Shown: positions 26,828 through 36,320, numbered from the stretch's first letter. The stretch: DNA of 64,000 nt from Sphingomonas bacterium (GCF_028289855.1 NZ_JAQGKZ010000058.1:1-64000), one strand, 5' to 3'. The notes: generated from the letters alone by a model not told the origin. Numbers and translations are program-made.

Positions 26828-27304
26828 CTATATTGACTCCGGACCCGAATCGAGTCCGTGTGCCGAGACTCGCCATGCTGACAGACTCCAGCGCCCCGGA
26901 TGAGTCGAGGCATCGTAAATTACCGCGCCGTCCCTGCGCCGGGTGAAGGTGCTGAAAATGGTATTTGCCAGCATACCGCGCGACTCTGGCGTCACCGCCT
27001 TGCCAAGCCTTGTCAGTACTCGGCCAGCTATCTCGCTGGCAGTAAGCGGCTCGCCAGCCTCTCGCAGTACCGTGAGGGCTTCTCGGCTTCCCGCGCCCCT
27101 GCGAGTCCCGGCGGGGTTTTTCGAGAAGCTACGCTTCGGCAGTATGCCGTTCACGTCATAGCCGGGCCGGAACATCTTGATGACAGCATCAAGATTCGCA
27201 CGTTCAACCTCAAGCCTCATAATCTGAAAGCGTCGGTTCAGGATTTCCCCGTCGATGCGGGCGCGCTTGTCGATTAGCGCCGTCATAACGTGAGTTTCCG
27301 CCAT
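26828..27304 (-). CDS. Element passenger: coiled-coil plus winged-helix-like protein
   Basis: About 158 residues. The first 45 are helical with heptad spacing (ALIDKRARIDGEILNRRFQIMRLEVERANLDAVI), probably a coiled coil. A basic linker (LPKRSFSKNPAGTRRGAGSR) leads to a winged-helix-like domain (EALTVLREAGEPLTASEIAGRVL...). This looks like a DNA-binding protein, possibly an element regulator; no family is recognised. It is the first element gene read from the mnmE side; the start could also be the Met at 27286. Confidence 0.6.
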   Translation of the reverse strand: MAETHVMTALIDKRARIDGEILNRRFQIMRLEVERANLDAVIKMFRPGYDVNGILPKRSFSKNPAGTRRGAGSREALTVLREAGEPLTASEIAGRVLTRLGKAVTPESRGMLANTIFSTFTRRRDGAVIYDASTHPGRWSLSAWRVSAHGLDSGPESI

Positions 27305-27366
27305 CACTCTGCCTATGCATCCGATACGATGGCATAGCGCACTCTTGCCGGTGGCATCTACCCACG

Positions 27367-27393
27367 TCTTGGTGCATCTGCTACATAATGCCG
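27367..27393 (-). repeat. Right terminal inverted repeat
   Basis: The reverse complement begins CGGCATTATGTAGCA, matching the left end at 25 of 27 positions. Confidence 0.92.
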
Positions 27394-27401
27394 CTCATTT
27401 T
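27394..27401. repeat. Right target-site duplication, containing the mnmE stop codon
   Basis: CTCATTTT, identical to 23896-23903. The mnmE stop codon (TGA on the minus strand, 27395-27397) lies inside it. Confidence 0.9.
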
Positions 27402-28675
27402 CCGATGCAGAACTTGCCAAACATGGCATCAAGCATCGCTTCGACCCCGACATCGCCGGTGATCCGTGCGAGCGCAGCGTTGGCACGACGCAGGGCGTCG
27501 GCGACGACCAGCTCGTCAGCGCAATCAATATCCCCCAGAGCATCGAACGCCATGCTGCAATGCCCGGCTTGCCGGGAATTGAGTGCCACATCCCCCGGCT
27601 TGGGGATCAGGACCGACGCATGGTTGGCGATGATCTCCCAAAGTGCCTCCACCGTCTCACCGCGTTGCGCGGATACCGACACGATCGGCCCCTCTCTTGG
27701 TTGTCCGCGACCGGGCAGATCGGCGCGAGCGTGGAGCCATAGCATGTGCGGAGCCGGTGGCGCATCGTCACCGAGCCACAATACGATATCGGCACCGGCG
27801 ATCGCCTCATCCGCGCGGGCGATACCGATCTGTTCGATTGCGTCGTCGGTTGTGTCGCGCAGTCCCGCGGTGTCGGTCAGCACGAATGGGATGCCTTCTC
27901 GCCCGACCGACACCTCGATCCGGTCGCGCGTGGTGCCGGCGATCGGCGAAACGATCGCAGCGTCGCGGCGCGAAAGCGCGTTGAGCAATGTCGATTTGCC
28001 GCTATTTGGCGGCCCGGCCAATACAACGCGCACGCCATCACGCAAGCGCTCCACCGTTGGTGCAGCGAGCGCCGCCGCCATCTCAGCCGCCACAGAACTT
28101 GCTCGCTCACGGATGTCGCCAAGTAATGCTGGAGGAACATCGGCCTCGTCGGCGAAATCGAGCGAAGCCTCGATCTGCGCGGCTAAGTCGAGCAATGCCG
28201 CCCGCCACCCTGCGATGCGCCGCGACAGAACGCCGTCAGCCATTGCCAGCGCGGCGCGGCGCTGCAATTCGGTCTCGGCTGTCAGTAGATCGCTGAGCCC
28301 TTCGGCTTCAGCGAGGTCGATCCGGCCGTTTCCTAGCGCGCGCCGCGTAAATTCGCCGGGCTCGGCACGACGCAGGCCGGGCTGCGCGCTCAGCGACGCC
28401 TCGACCGCCGCCACCACGGCACGGCCACCATGCAAATGGAGCTCGACTAGATCTTCGCCGGTCGCGGAGGCGGGTCCGGGAAAGACCAAAACGATCGCGC
28501 GGTCGAGATGATCACCGCTTTCCGGATCGCGAATCGTGCGCACGCGCGCTTCACGTGGAGCAGGGAGATCGCCGACAAGCGCGCGTGCCGCCGTCAGCGC
28601 TGCCGACCCGCTGATCCGCACGATGGCAATCGCCGCGGGCGGGGTCCCAGTTGAGGGCGCAAAGATCGTTTCCAT
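27395..28675 (-). CDS. mnmE: tRNA modification GTPase MnmE
   Basis: Partner of MnmG in U34 modification. About 426 residues: an N-terminal tetrahydrofolate-binding domain (METIFAPSTGTPPAAIAIVRISG), a helical domain interrupted by a Ras-like G domain (GPPNSGKSTLLNAL, SPIAGTTRD, LTDTAGLRDT), and the conserved C-terminal FCIGK with the catalytic Cys. The start at 28675 matches the family; the frame extends further without homology. The stop lies in the target duplication of the adjacent mobile element, so the gene is complete. Confidence 0.96.
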   Translation of the reverse strand: METIFAPSTGTPPAAIAIVRISGSAALTAARALVGDLPAPREARVRTIRDPESGDHLDRAIVLVFPGPASATGEDLVELHLHGGRAVVAAVEASLSAQPGLRRAEPGEFTRRALGNGRIDLAEAEGLSDLLTAETELQRRAALAMADGVLSRRIAGWRAALLDLAAQIEASLDFADEADVPPALLGDIRERASSVAAEMAAALAAPTVERLRDGVRVVLAGPPNSGKSTLLNALSRRDAAIVSPIAGTTRDRIEVSVGREGIPFVLTDTAGLRDTTDDAIEQIGIARADEAIAGADIVLWLGDDAPPAPHMLWLHARADLPGRGQPREGPIVSVSAQRGETVEALWEIIANHASVLIPKPGDVALNSRQAGHCSMAFDALGDIDCADELVVADALRRANAALARITGDVGVEAMLDAMFGKFCIGK

Positions 28676-28703
28676 GCCGTCAGTCGCCCTCGACCGCTTG
28701 GCG

Positions 28704-28943
28704 TCAATCCTTCGTCTTACCGGCCGCGTTGTCGAACAGGCCCCGCCAGAACGCCATACTCGAGTCACCCATCGGCATCCAGTTTTTCATCATGTTTTCA
28801 AGGAGTTCAGGCTTAATCGCGGTGCCATCCATCGCGCCCATGATCGATTGGATATATTTATCGTGGATCGGCGAGAGATCGGGCAGGCCGATCGCGCGGC
28901 GTGCTTCCTCGGGGGTGCAATCCACCTCGACATTGAACTTCAT
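28704..28943 (-). CDS. DUF6489 protein
   Basis: 79 residues beginning MKFNVEVDCTPEEARRAIGLPDLSPIHDKYI, the DUF6489 pattern, with a C-terminal MKNWMPMGDSSMAFWRGLFD. A small soluble protein of unknown function; the amphipathic C-terminal segment resembles phasin-like or membrane-contacting helices (weak inference). 28 bp upstream of mnmE on the same strand, so probably in the same transcript. Confidence 0.75.
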   Translation of the reverse strand: MKFNVEVDCTPEEARRAIGLPDLSPIHDKYIQSIMGAMDGTAIKPELLENMMKNWMPMGDSSMAFWRGLFDNAAGKTKD

Positions 28944-29032
28944 CGCAAACCTTCCGCTTGAGCAGCGTCGGGGTGCTGCTACCTTGACGCCTATATGCCC
29001 CTTTATCGCGACGCCTAGCAAGGAGAGCGACC

Positions 29033-29731
29033 ATGACCGCCACCATCAGCATCGCCACATTCGATGGCGACGGTGCGTTCGATGCGTATCTCGCTGAGCC
29101 GGCGGGCGGCAACGCCGGCTCGGCGATCGTCGTCATTCAGGAGATTTTCGGAGTCAACGCGGGGATCCGCCGCAAATGCGATCAGCTTGCCGAGGCGGGC
29201 TATCTCGCGATCGCGCCCGACCTGTTCTGGCGGCTCGGGCCGGGGATCGAACTCGACCCCGACATTCCCGACCAATTCCAGGCTGCGCTCGGCTGGATGG
29301 GCAAGTTCGACCAGGATCTGGGGATCCGCGACATCGAGGCGACGATCCGCGCGGCCCGTGGCAAGGTCGGCGGCGGCAAGGTCGGCGCGGTCGGTTACTG
29401 CCTAGGCGGGCGACTGGCCTATATGACCGCGGCGCGGACCGACGTCGATGCGAGCGTGGGCTATTACGCGGTCGGCATCGACGGCCTGCTCGGCGAAAAG
29501 CATGCCATCGCACGACCGCTAATGCTGCACATCGCCGGGGCCGATCATTTCGTCATGCCGGATGTTCAGGCCGCAATGCATGCTGGGCTCGACGACCATC
29601 CCAAAGTCACGTTGCATGACTATCAGGGGGTCGATCATGGCTTCGCTACCGAATTCGGCAAGCGTCGGGCCGATGGCGCGGCCAAGCTCGCCGACGAACG
29701 AACGATGGGGTTCTTTCGCGATAATATCTGA
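29033..29731 (+). CDS. Dienelactone hydrolase family protein
   Basis: 232-residue alpha/beta hydrolase with a Cys nucleophile. VVIQEIFGVN forms the oxyanion-side motif, GAVGYCLGGR holds Cys123, and GADHFV and VDHGFA supply the Asp/His of the triad. Homologues cleave dienelactones in aromatic degradation, but no catabolic genes are adjacent and the substrate is unknown. AAGGAGAG lies before the ATG. Confidence 0.88.
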   Translation: MTATISIATFDGDGAFDAYLAEPAGGNAGSAIVVIQEIFGVNAGIRRKCDQLAEAGYLAIAPDLFWRLGPGIELDPDIPDQFQAALGWMGKFDQDLGIRDIEATIRAARGKVGGGKVGAVGYCLGGRLAYMTAARTDVDASVGYYAVGIDGLLGEKHAIARPLMLHIAGADHFVMPDVQAAMHAGLDDHPKVTLHDYQGVDHGFATEFGKRRADGAAKLADERTMGFFRDNI

Positions 29732-29744
29732 TAATATCAGGGAA

Positions 29745-30398
29745 CTAGATCAAACCGAACCACCGCCCGACGCCGATCTGCGGATCGACGAAGCCTTCGT
29801 GGATCATCTTGCCCGCGACGTAGAGGATCACTGCGAGGCCGAGATAGATGATCCAGCGGAACCGCTCGATCAGCCGCGCGACGATGTTGGCAGCGAGCCC
29901 CATCAGCGTCACCGATAGTGCCAGCCCGATGAACAGCACCGCGGGATGATCGCGCGCGGTGCCGGCGACCGCGAGCACGTTGTCGAGGCTCATCGACAGG
30001 TCGGCGATCGCCACCGACACGATCGCGCGGCCGAAATTGCGCGTCGATGGCGGGCCTTCGATCGCCGGCGTGTCCGGATCATCGACCGCGGCGGGGGTGC
30101 TGGCGGGGTGAAGCTCGCGAAACAGCTTCCACGCCACCCACAATAGCAACAACCCACCGGCGAACAGCAGCCCGACGATACTGAGCAATTGTGTCGCGAC
30201 CAGTGCAAACCCAATCAAAAAGACCATCGCGATACCGACGCCAATGCCGAGGATTCGCTTGCGCTGCGCTGGCGGGAAGCCGGCCGCGAGCGTGCCGAGC
30301 ACGATGACGTTGTCGCCGGCGAGCGTGAGGTCGATCAGGATGACTTGGCCAAGCACGGCGAGGCCGGCGGGCGTGAAGATGTCGGCGAAATCGAACAT
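29745..30398 (-). CDS. TerC-family integral membrane protein
   Basis: About 217 residues with six to seven membrane helices. The TerC signatures are the acidic intramembrane motifs IDLTLAGDNVIVLG and IADLSMSLDNVLAVAG, arranged as an inverted repeat around a cytosolic loop. The family is linked to tellurite resistance and to metal loading of exported proteins (manganese exporters). The start at 30398 precedes the first helix; the frame extends upstream into a repeat-rich gap. Confidence 0.88.
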   Translation of the reverse strand: MFDFADIFTPAGLAVLGQVILIDLTLAGDNVIVLGTLAAGFPPAQRKRILGIGVGIAMVFLIGFALVATQLLSIVGLLFAGGLLLLWVAWKLFRELHPASTPAAVDDPDTPAIEGPPSTRNFGRAIVSVAIADLSMSLDNVLAVAGTARDHPAVLFIGLALSVTLMGLAANIVARLIERFRWIIYLGLAVILYVAGKMIHEGFVDPQIGVGRWFGLI

Positions 30399-30509
30399 GG
30401 GGTGTGCGCCTAACGCTTTGGCGTAGCTAAAGCGAGGCCCAGCGCGCATCGGTCGGACTCGCTCAAGCGAGGACCGACGGCGCTTTGCCGCGGCGGGTCG
30501 TGGGGATTT

Positions 30510-30542
30510 GGGATAACAAGAGGCGTGGGCAGAGCCCACGCC
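30510..30542 (-). terminator. Probable rho-gene terminator hairpin
   Basis: A perfect 9-bp stem GGCGTGGGC/GCCCACGCC with a 3-nt loop, followed on the minus strand by TCTTGTTAT. It lies downstream of rho after two other hairpins. Confidence 0.6.
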
Positions 30543-30573
30543 GTCGGCCGGGCTTTCAGCCCGCCGGCCGTCC
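30543..30573. repeat. REP-like hairpin, second copy
   Basis: GTCGGCCGGGCT...AGCCCGCCGGCCG aligns over 31 bp with 14282-14312. The loop-proximal stem differs by paired changes (GAGCC/GGCTC there, GGGCT/AGCCC here). A further hairpin, CTGAATTAGC/GCTAATCCAG, lies beside it at 30585-30607. Confidence 0.55.
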
Positions 30574-30615
30574 GGTCGCGAGTCCTGAATTAGCTTCGCT
30601 AATCCAGGCCGCTCC

Positions 30616-31872
<1,257 letters not shown>

Positions 31873-32019
31873 TTCGGGCGTGTCCGGGAATATTTTCGGG
31901 GAAGTTCGAGCGTCTGTCTGCGAAGGAACGCGACAATGCCGGAGGAAAGGCGGAAGCGGACCCCGGAAGGGTCACTCGCCGACGGGACTTATGGACGCGA
32001 GCCGGTCAAGTCAAGACGA

Positions 32020-32457
32020 TCAGAACGGTTTGACCACCACGAGAATGACGATCAGCGTCACAAATAAGGCAGGCAGTTCATTGACCAGGCGGAGCTGCTT
32101 CGAGGTCAGTCGCGCATTTCCTACCGCCAGCTTCTTGGCATAGCCGACCATCCAGCCGTGATAACCGGTCATCAGCACGACCAGCAGCAGCTTGCTGTGG
32201 AGCCAGGGCTGATCCCACCAATGCCCGGCCGTGGCGATCGTCAGACCGAACGCCCAGACCAGGATCATCGAGGGCGTCATGATGATGCGGCGCAATTTGC
32301 CCTCGCGCTCGACCCATTTGTCGGCCTCGGGCGTCCCCAGCGATTCCTGGTGATGGACGAGATAGCGCGGCAGCATGAACAGGCCCGCCATCCAGAAGAT
32401 CACGAAGATGACGTGCGCCGCCTTCAGCCACAGATAGATCGAGGCGAGGAAGTCCAT
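32020..32457 (-). CDS. hemJ: Protoporphyrinogen IX oxidase HemJ
   Basis: An oxygen-independent-cofactor membrane enzyme of haem synthesis. About 145 residues with four membrane helices. Conserved residues are seen in WLKAAHVIFVIFWMAGLFMLPRYLVHH and in WLHSKLLLVVLMTGYHGW. Start at 32457 fits the family; the frame stays open upstream into the origin region. 147 bp upstream of rho on the same strand. HemE, often next to it in relatives, is not seen in the window. Confidence 0.88.
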   Translation of the reverse strand: MDFLASIYLWLKAAHVIFVIFWMAGLFMLPRYLVHHQESLGTPEADKWVEREGKLRRIIMTPSMILVWAFGLTIATAGHWWDQPWLHSKLLLVVLMTGYHGWMVGYAKKLAVGNARLTSKQLRLVNELPALFVTLIVILVVVKPF

Positions 32458-32529
32458 CCTTGGTCCCTTACGATAGTCAGCCGATATGCCCGATCGGGGC
32501 GACCGACACGGCTTTCCCGCAAATCGGGC

Positions 32530-32829
32530 CGGGTTCAAGAGTCATATAGAATATATAGAAAAAGGTTGTTGAAGCTGTTGGCGCGTGGATGCCGGGGTTT
32601 ACGCAGCTGTCCCATAACCGCCCACAGCTTGACCGCAGCTACTCCACGCAAACCCGCCGATTCGCCGCTGCCGTCCCCGTTTTTCACAGGCTGTGCGGGG
32701 AACGATTGACTGTTGGCGGGGCTGTGGACAGCGGGGCCGCTTTTCCACGGCGCAGCATCGCTTGGCGGCGTCGGCGGGTTGCGCTAGCGGTTTTGCCGAT
32801 GTTGCCCACAGGGTTCGGCTCGCGCTGAT
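32530..32829. other. Probable chromosomal replication origin (oriC)
   Basis: The 372-bp gap between divergent hemJ and ppsR holds an AT-rich tract (32543-32564, ATATAGAATATATAGAAAA) in otherwise GC-rich DNA and several DnaA-box-like 9-mers: TTTTTCACA at 32680, TTTTCCACG at 32741, CTGTCCACA on the minus strand at 32723-32731, and TTGCCCACA at 32802. In Caulobacter and relatives oriC lies beside the haem-gene/rho side and the maf-aroE-coaE-dnaQ side, as here. parAB-parS lies 9-12 kb away. No coding frame is credible in the gap. Confidence 0.72.
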
Positions 32830-33642
32830 ATGCGTTTGCATCTGCACCTCCTCTCCGACTCGACCGGCGAGACGCTGGAGAATATCGCCAAGGCGGCGCT
32901 CGCGCAGTTCGACGATGTCGAGACGATCCGCCATTTCTGGCCGATGGTGCGTAGCGAAGCCCATCTCGAGCGGATCCTGCAGGAGATCACGCACAATCCG
33001 GGGCTCGTGCTGTTCACCCTGGTGTCGAGCGAGATGCGGCGGTCGCTCGAGACGCGGTGCCGCGCGCTCGGCCTGCCCGCCGTCGCGCCGCTCGACCCGG
33101 TCAACGACGCGCTCACGAACCTGCTCGGGCAGCAGGCCAAAGCGCGCCCCGGACGCCAGCATGTCTTGGATGCGGCCTATTTCCAGCGAGTCGATGCCAT
33201 CCAGTTCACGATCGCGCATGACGACGGGGTCAATTGGGAGAATTGGGAGGAAGCCGACATCGTTCTAGCCGGCGTGTCGCGCACGTCGAAGACGCCGACG
33301 TCGATCTATTTGGCCAATCGCGGGTTCAAGACCGCCAACATCCCGATCGTGCCCGAATCGCCGCCGCCCGCAAAGCTGTTCGAACTGAAAAACCCGCTGG
33401 TCGTCGGGCTGACCACCAGCGCCGACCGCTTGATCCAGGTGCGGCGCAACCGGTTGCTGTCGCTCAACCAGAACCCCGAAACCGCCTATGTCGATCAGGA
33501 AGCGGTGACGCGCGAAGTCGCCTATGCGCGCCGGATGTTCGCCGACAACGACTGGCCGGTGATCGACGTCACCCGGCGATCGATCGAGGAAACCGCGGCG
33601 GCGATCATCGGCATGGTCAACGACCGGACCGGTGATCAATGA
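32830..33642 (+). CDS. ppsR: PEP synthase / PPDK regulatory kinase-phosphorylase (DUF299)
   Basis: A bifunctional ADP-dependent kinase and phosphate-dependent phosphorylase that switches PEP synthase or pyruvate phosphate dikinase off and on. 270 residues. It opens MRLHLHLLSDSTGETLENIAKAAL, and the P-loop GVSRTSKTPTSIYLA and PLVVGLTTSADRLIQVRRNRL are diagnostic. First gene of a coupled run: ATGA overlaps join it to maf, aroE and coaE. Confidence 0.93.
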   Translation: MRLHLHLLSDSTGETLENIAKAALAQFDDVETIRHFWPMVRSEAHLERILQEITHNPGLVLFTLVSSEMRRSLETRCRALGLPAVAPLDPVNDALTNLLGQQAKARPGRQHVLDAAYFQRVDAIQFTIAHDDGVNWENWEEADIVLAGVSRTSKTPTSIYLANRGFKTANIPIVPESPPPAKLFELKNPLVVGLTTSADRLIQVRRNRLLSLNQNPETAYVDQEAVTREVAYARRMFADNDWPVIDVTRRSIEETAAAIIGMVNDRTGDQ

Positions 33643-34229
33643 CGCTGATTCTCGCCTCCCAAAGCGCCTCGCGTCGGGCGATGCTCGACGCGGCGGGCGT
33701 CGCGTATACCGCGCAACCCGCGTGGGTCGATGAGGATGGCGTCAAGGCGGCGATGGTCGGGCAATTGCCGCGCGATATCGCCGACGCGCTCGCCGAACTA
33801 AAGGCGATCAAGGTGTCGCAGGCACATCCAGCTGCACTGGTATTGGGCAGCGACTCGCTCGTTGCGCTCGCTGACGGGACATTACTCGACAAACCGGTGA
33901 GCCGGGAGGATGCCGCCGATCATTTGCGCGCGATGGCGGGCGGTACGCACGATTTGTGGAGCGCGGCGGTCATCGCCGAGGCTGGGCGCCCGGTATGGCG
34001 GCATGTCGAGCGCGCGCGGCTGGTAGTGCGGGCGCTGTCCGAGGATTTCATCGGATCGTATCTTGATGCCGAATGGCCCGCGATTGCCGGTTGCGTCGGT
34101 TGCTTCCGGATCGAGGGGCCGGGGGTGCAATTGTTCAGCAAAATCGACGGCAGCCACTTCACCGTGCTCGGCATGCCGCTGCTTCCGGTGCTCGATTATC
34201 TGCGGGTGCGCGGGGAGTTGGCGTCATGA
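33639..34229 (+). CDS. maf: Maf-like nucleoside triphosphate pyrophosphatase
   Basis: 196 residues. House-cleaning enzyme that hydrolyses non-canonical or pyrimidine nucleotides to monophosphates. ILASQSASRRAMLDAAGV is the Maf N-terminal signature, GSDSLVAL carries the conserved Asp, and DKPVSREDAADHLRAMAGGTHDLWSA follows. Subfamily (dTTP/UTP or m7GTP type) not decided. ATG overlaps the ppsR stop. Confidence 0.92.
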   Translation: MTLILASQSASRRAMLDAAGVAYTAQPAWVDEDGVKAAMVGQLPRDIADALAELKAIKVSQAHPAALVLGSDSLVALADGTLLDKPVSREDAADHLRAMAGGTHDLWSAAVIAEAGRPVWRHVERARLVVRALSEDFIGSYLDAEWPAIAGCVGCFRIEGPGVQLFSKIDGSHFTVLGMPLLPVLDYLRVRGELAS

Positions 34230-35029
34230 AATATGCGGAAGTGATCGGCGATCCGATCGCGCACTCGAAATCACCGGTGATCCACGGTTTCTGGCTCGAC
34301 GCGTTGGGGATCGCTGCCGAGTATCGCGCGACGCATGTCGTGGCCGAGGGGCTGGCCGACTATTTCAGCGAGCGCCGCGCCGATCCCGATTGGCTGGGGT
34401 GCAACGTCACCATCCCGCACAAACTGGCGGCGCTCGATTTCGTTGAGGATCGCGGCGATGTGCGGTCGTCGATCGGCGCGATCAACACCGTGTTTCGCGA
34501 TTCGGGCGCGCTGATCGGCACCAATACCGACGCCGCGGGCTTCTATGCGCCGATTTCGGGGATGGAGCTCGCCGGCGAGCCGGTCTTGGTGATCGGCGCT
34601 GGCGGCGCGGCACGCGCCATCCTGTTCGCGCTGGCGCGGGTCGGGGTCGGACGCGTGACATTGCTCAACCGCAATCCGTTGAAGGGCGCGGCGTTGCTCG
34701 CCAGCTTCGGGCTCAAGGGCGACGCGTTGAAGCTCGATGCGCCGATCCCGCCTGCGGCGCTGTTGGTCAACGCTACCTCGCTCGGCATGACCGGCCAGCC
34801 ACCGTTCGACCTCGATCTGTCGCCGCTGCCCGACGAGGCGGTGGTCTACGATATCGTCTATGCACCGCTCGAAACCGGCTTGCTGAAGGCGGCGCGGTCG
34901 CGGGATCTCGCGACGGTCGACGGCTTGGAGATGCTGATCGGCCAGGCCGCCCTGGCGTTCGAACTGTTCTTCGGTGCCGCGCCGCCGCGCGAGCGCGACG
35001 ACGACCTGCGCGACTTGCTCACGAAATGA
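34226..35029 (+). CDS. aroE: Shikimate dehydrogenase
   Basis: NADP-dependent step of aromatic amino-acid synthesis. About 267 residues. VIGDPIAHSKSPVIHGFWLD binds shikimate, CNVTIPHKLAALDF holds the catalytic Lys, and GAGGAARAILFAL is the NADP fold, with NRNP downstream. The start at 34226 overlaps the maf stop; the open frame upstream is a maf shadow. Confidence 0.95.
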   Translation: MKYAEVIGDPIAHSKSPVIHGFWLDALGIAAEYRATHVVAEGLADYFSERRADPDWLGCNVTIPHKLAALDFVEDRGDVRSSIGAINTVFRDSGALIGTNTDAAGFYAPISGMELAGEPVLVIGAGGAARAILFALARVGVGRVTLLNRNPLKGAALLASFGLKGDALKLDAPIPPAALLVNATSLGMTGQPPFDLDLSPLPDEAVVYDIVYAPLETGLLKAARSRDLATVDGLEMLIGQAALAFELFFGAAPPRERDDDLRDLLTK

Positions 35030-35619
35030 AGACGATCGGCCTCACCGGATCGATCGGCATGGGCAAGTCGACCGTCGCAAAGATGTTCGAGGACGAAGGC
35101 GTCGCCGTGTTCGATTCGGATGCGGCGGTGCGCGCGTTGCAGGGACCGGCGGGACGCCTGGTCGGCGCTATCGAGACGGCATTTCCTGGCACTACCGGAC
35201 CCGGCGGCGTCGATCGTGCCGCGTTGGGCGCGCGCGTATTCGGCAACCCTGACGACCTCAAGCGGCTAGAGGCGATCGTGCATCCCGCGGTCGGCGAGGA
35301 ACGCGCCGTTTTTCTGGCACGGCATGCCAACGACGCGATGGTGGTGTTCGACGTGCCCCTGCTGTTCGAAACCGGCGGCGACCGCGCCGTCGATGTGACC
35401 GTCGTTGTTTCGGCCGCCGCCGCCGTCCAGGCCGAACGCGTCCTCGCGCGGCCGGGCATGACACAGGAACGCCTGACCGACATCCTCACCCGCCAAACGC
35501 CGGATGCCGAAAAGCGCGCGCGTGCCGACTATGTGATACCGACCGATTGCCCGATGGAGCAAACCCACGCCTCCGTGCGTCATGTCATCGCTTGCGTGTC
35601 GGCGAGCCAAGACCGATAA
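35026..35619 (+). CDS. coaE: Dephospho-CoA kinase
   Basis: Last step of CoA synthesis. 197 residues. Walker A is GLTGSIGMGKSTVAKMF, followed by VFDSDAAVRAL, the CoA-domain HPAVGEER, and VVFDVPLLFETGGD. ATG overlaps the aroE stop by 4 bp. Confidence 0.95.
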   Translation: MKTIGLTGSIGMGKSTVAKMFEDEGVAVFDSDAAVRALQGPAGRLVGAIETAFPGTTGPGGVDRAALGARVFGNPDDLKRLEAIVHPAVGEERAVFLARHANDAMVVFDVPLLFETGGDRAVDVTVVVSAAAAVQAERVLARPGMTQERLTDILTRQTPDAEKRARADYVIPTDCPMEQTHASVRHVIACVSASQDR

Positions 35620-35627
35620 CGGGATCA

Positions 35628-36320
35628 ATGCGCGAGATCATTTTCGATACCGAGACGACCGGCCTGTCCTTTACCGCAGGCGACCGTATGGTCGAAATCG
35701 GCTGTGTCGAGATGATCAACCGGGTCGAGACCGGGCGCACGTATCACGCGTATTTTCATCCTGAGCGCCCGATGCCGGCCGAAGCGCAGCGCATCCATGG
35801 GCTGTCGGATGCCTTCTTATCGGACAAACCCAAGTTCCACGAAAAGGTCGAGGACCTGCTCGAATTTCTCGGCGATGCGATGCTCGTCGCGCACAATGCG
35901 AGCTTCGACTTCGGCTTCCTCAACGGCGAATTGAAGAAATTGGGACGGGAGATCATCGCGCTCGACCGGATGATCGACACCGTCGCGATGGCGCGCCAGC
36001 GCCACCCAGGCGCCAAGCATTCCCTTGACGCGTTGTGCACGCGCTACGGCATCGATCGTAGCCACCGCGTGCTCCACGGCGCGTTGCTCGACGCGCAATT
36101 GCTGTGTCAGGTCTATGTCGAGCTCACCGGCGGGCGCCAAATCGGCCTGACTCTGGTCAGCGACGAAGAAATCGCGGTTCCGATCCTCGACGAGGATCCG
36201 CGCGCGGCGCAGCCGCGGCCGATGCGGCTGTTTCATGCCAATGACGACGAACTGGCGCGGCATGCCGCCTTTATCGCAAAGCTGAAGAACCCGCTTTGGG
36301 GGGCCGACGCGTCCGGTTGA
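35628..36320 (+). CDS. dnaQ: DNA polymerase III epsilon (proofreading) subunit
   Basis: 3'-5' proofreading exonuclease of the replicase. About 230 residues. DEDDh motifs: FDTETTGL (Exo I), AHNASFDFGFLN (Exo II), HRVLHGALLDAQLL (Exo III). A C-terminal tail carries the region that meets the polymerase alpha subunit. Starts 8 bp after coaE, closing the ppsR-dnaQ run next to the origin. Confidence 0.95.
   Translation: MREIIFDTETTGLSFTAGDRMVEIGCVEMINRVETGRTYHAYFHPERPMPAEAQRIHGLSDAFLSDKPKFHEKVEDLLEFLGDAMLVAHNASFDFGFLNGELKKLGREIIALDRMIDTVAMARQRHPGAKHSLDALCTRYGIDRSHRVLHGALLDAQLLCQVYVELTGGRQIGLTLVSDEEIAVPILDEDPRAAQPRPMRLFHANDDELARHAAFIAKLKNPLWGADASG

Larger units (their letters stand above)
23904..27393. 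mobile_element. 3,490-bp IS1595-type element with five passenger genes
   Basis: Bounded by 27-bp terminal inverted repeats beginning CGGCATTATGTAGCA (25 of 27 matching) and by 8-bp direct duplications CTCATTTT. It contains one DDE transposase on the plus strand and five passenger genes on the minus strand. A minimal IS1595 element is about 0.7-1.1 kb; larger members with passenger genes are known in the family. It sits between mnmE and mnmG with its right end exactly at the mnmE stop codon, leaving both genes intact. The near-identical ends and perfect duplication suggest a fairly recent insertion. Confidence 0.93.
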
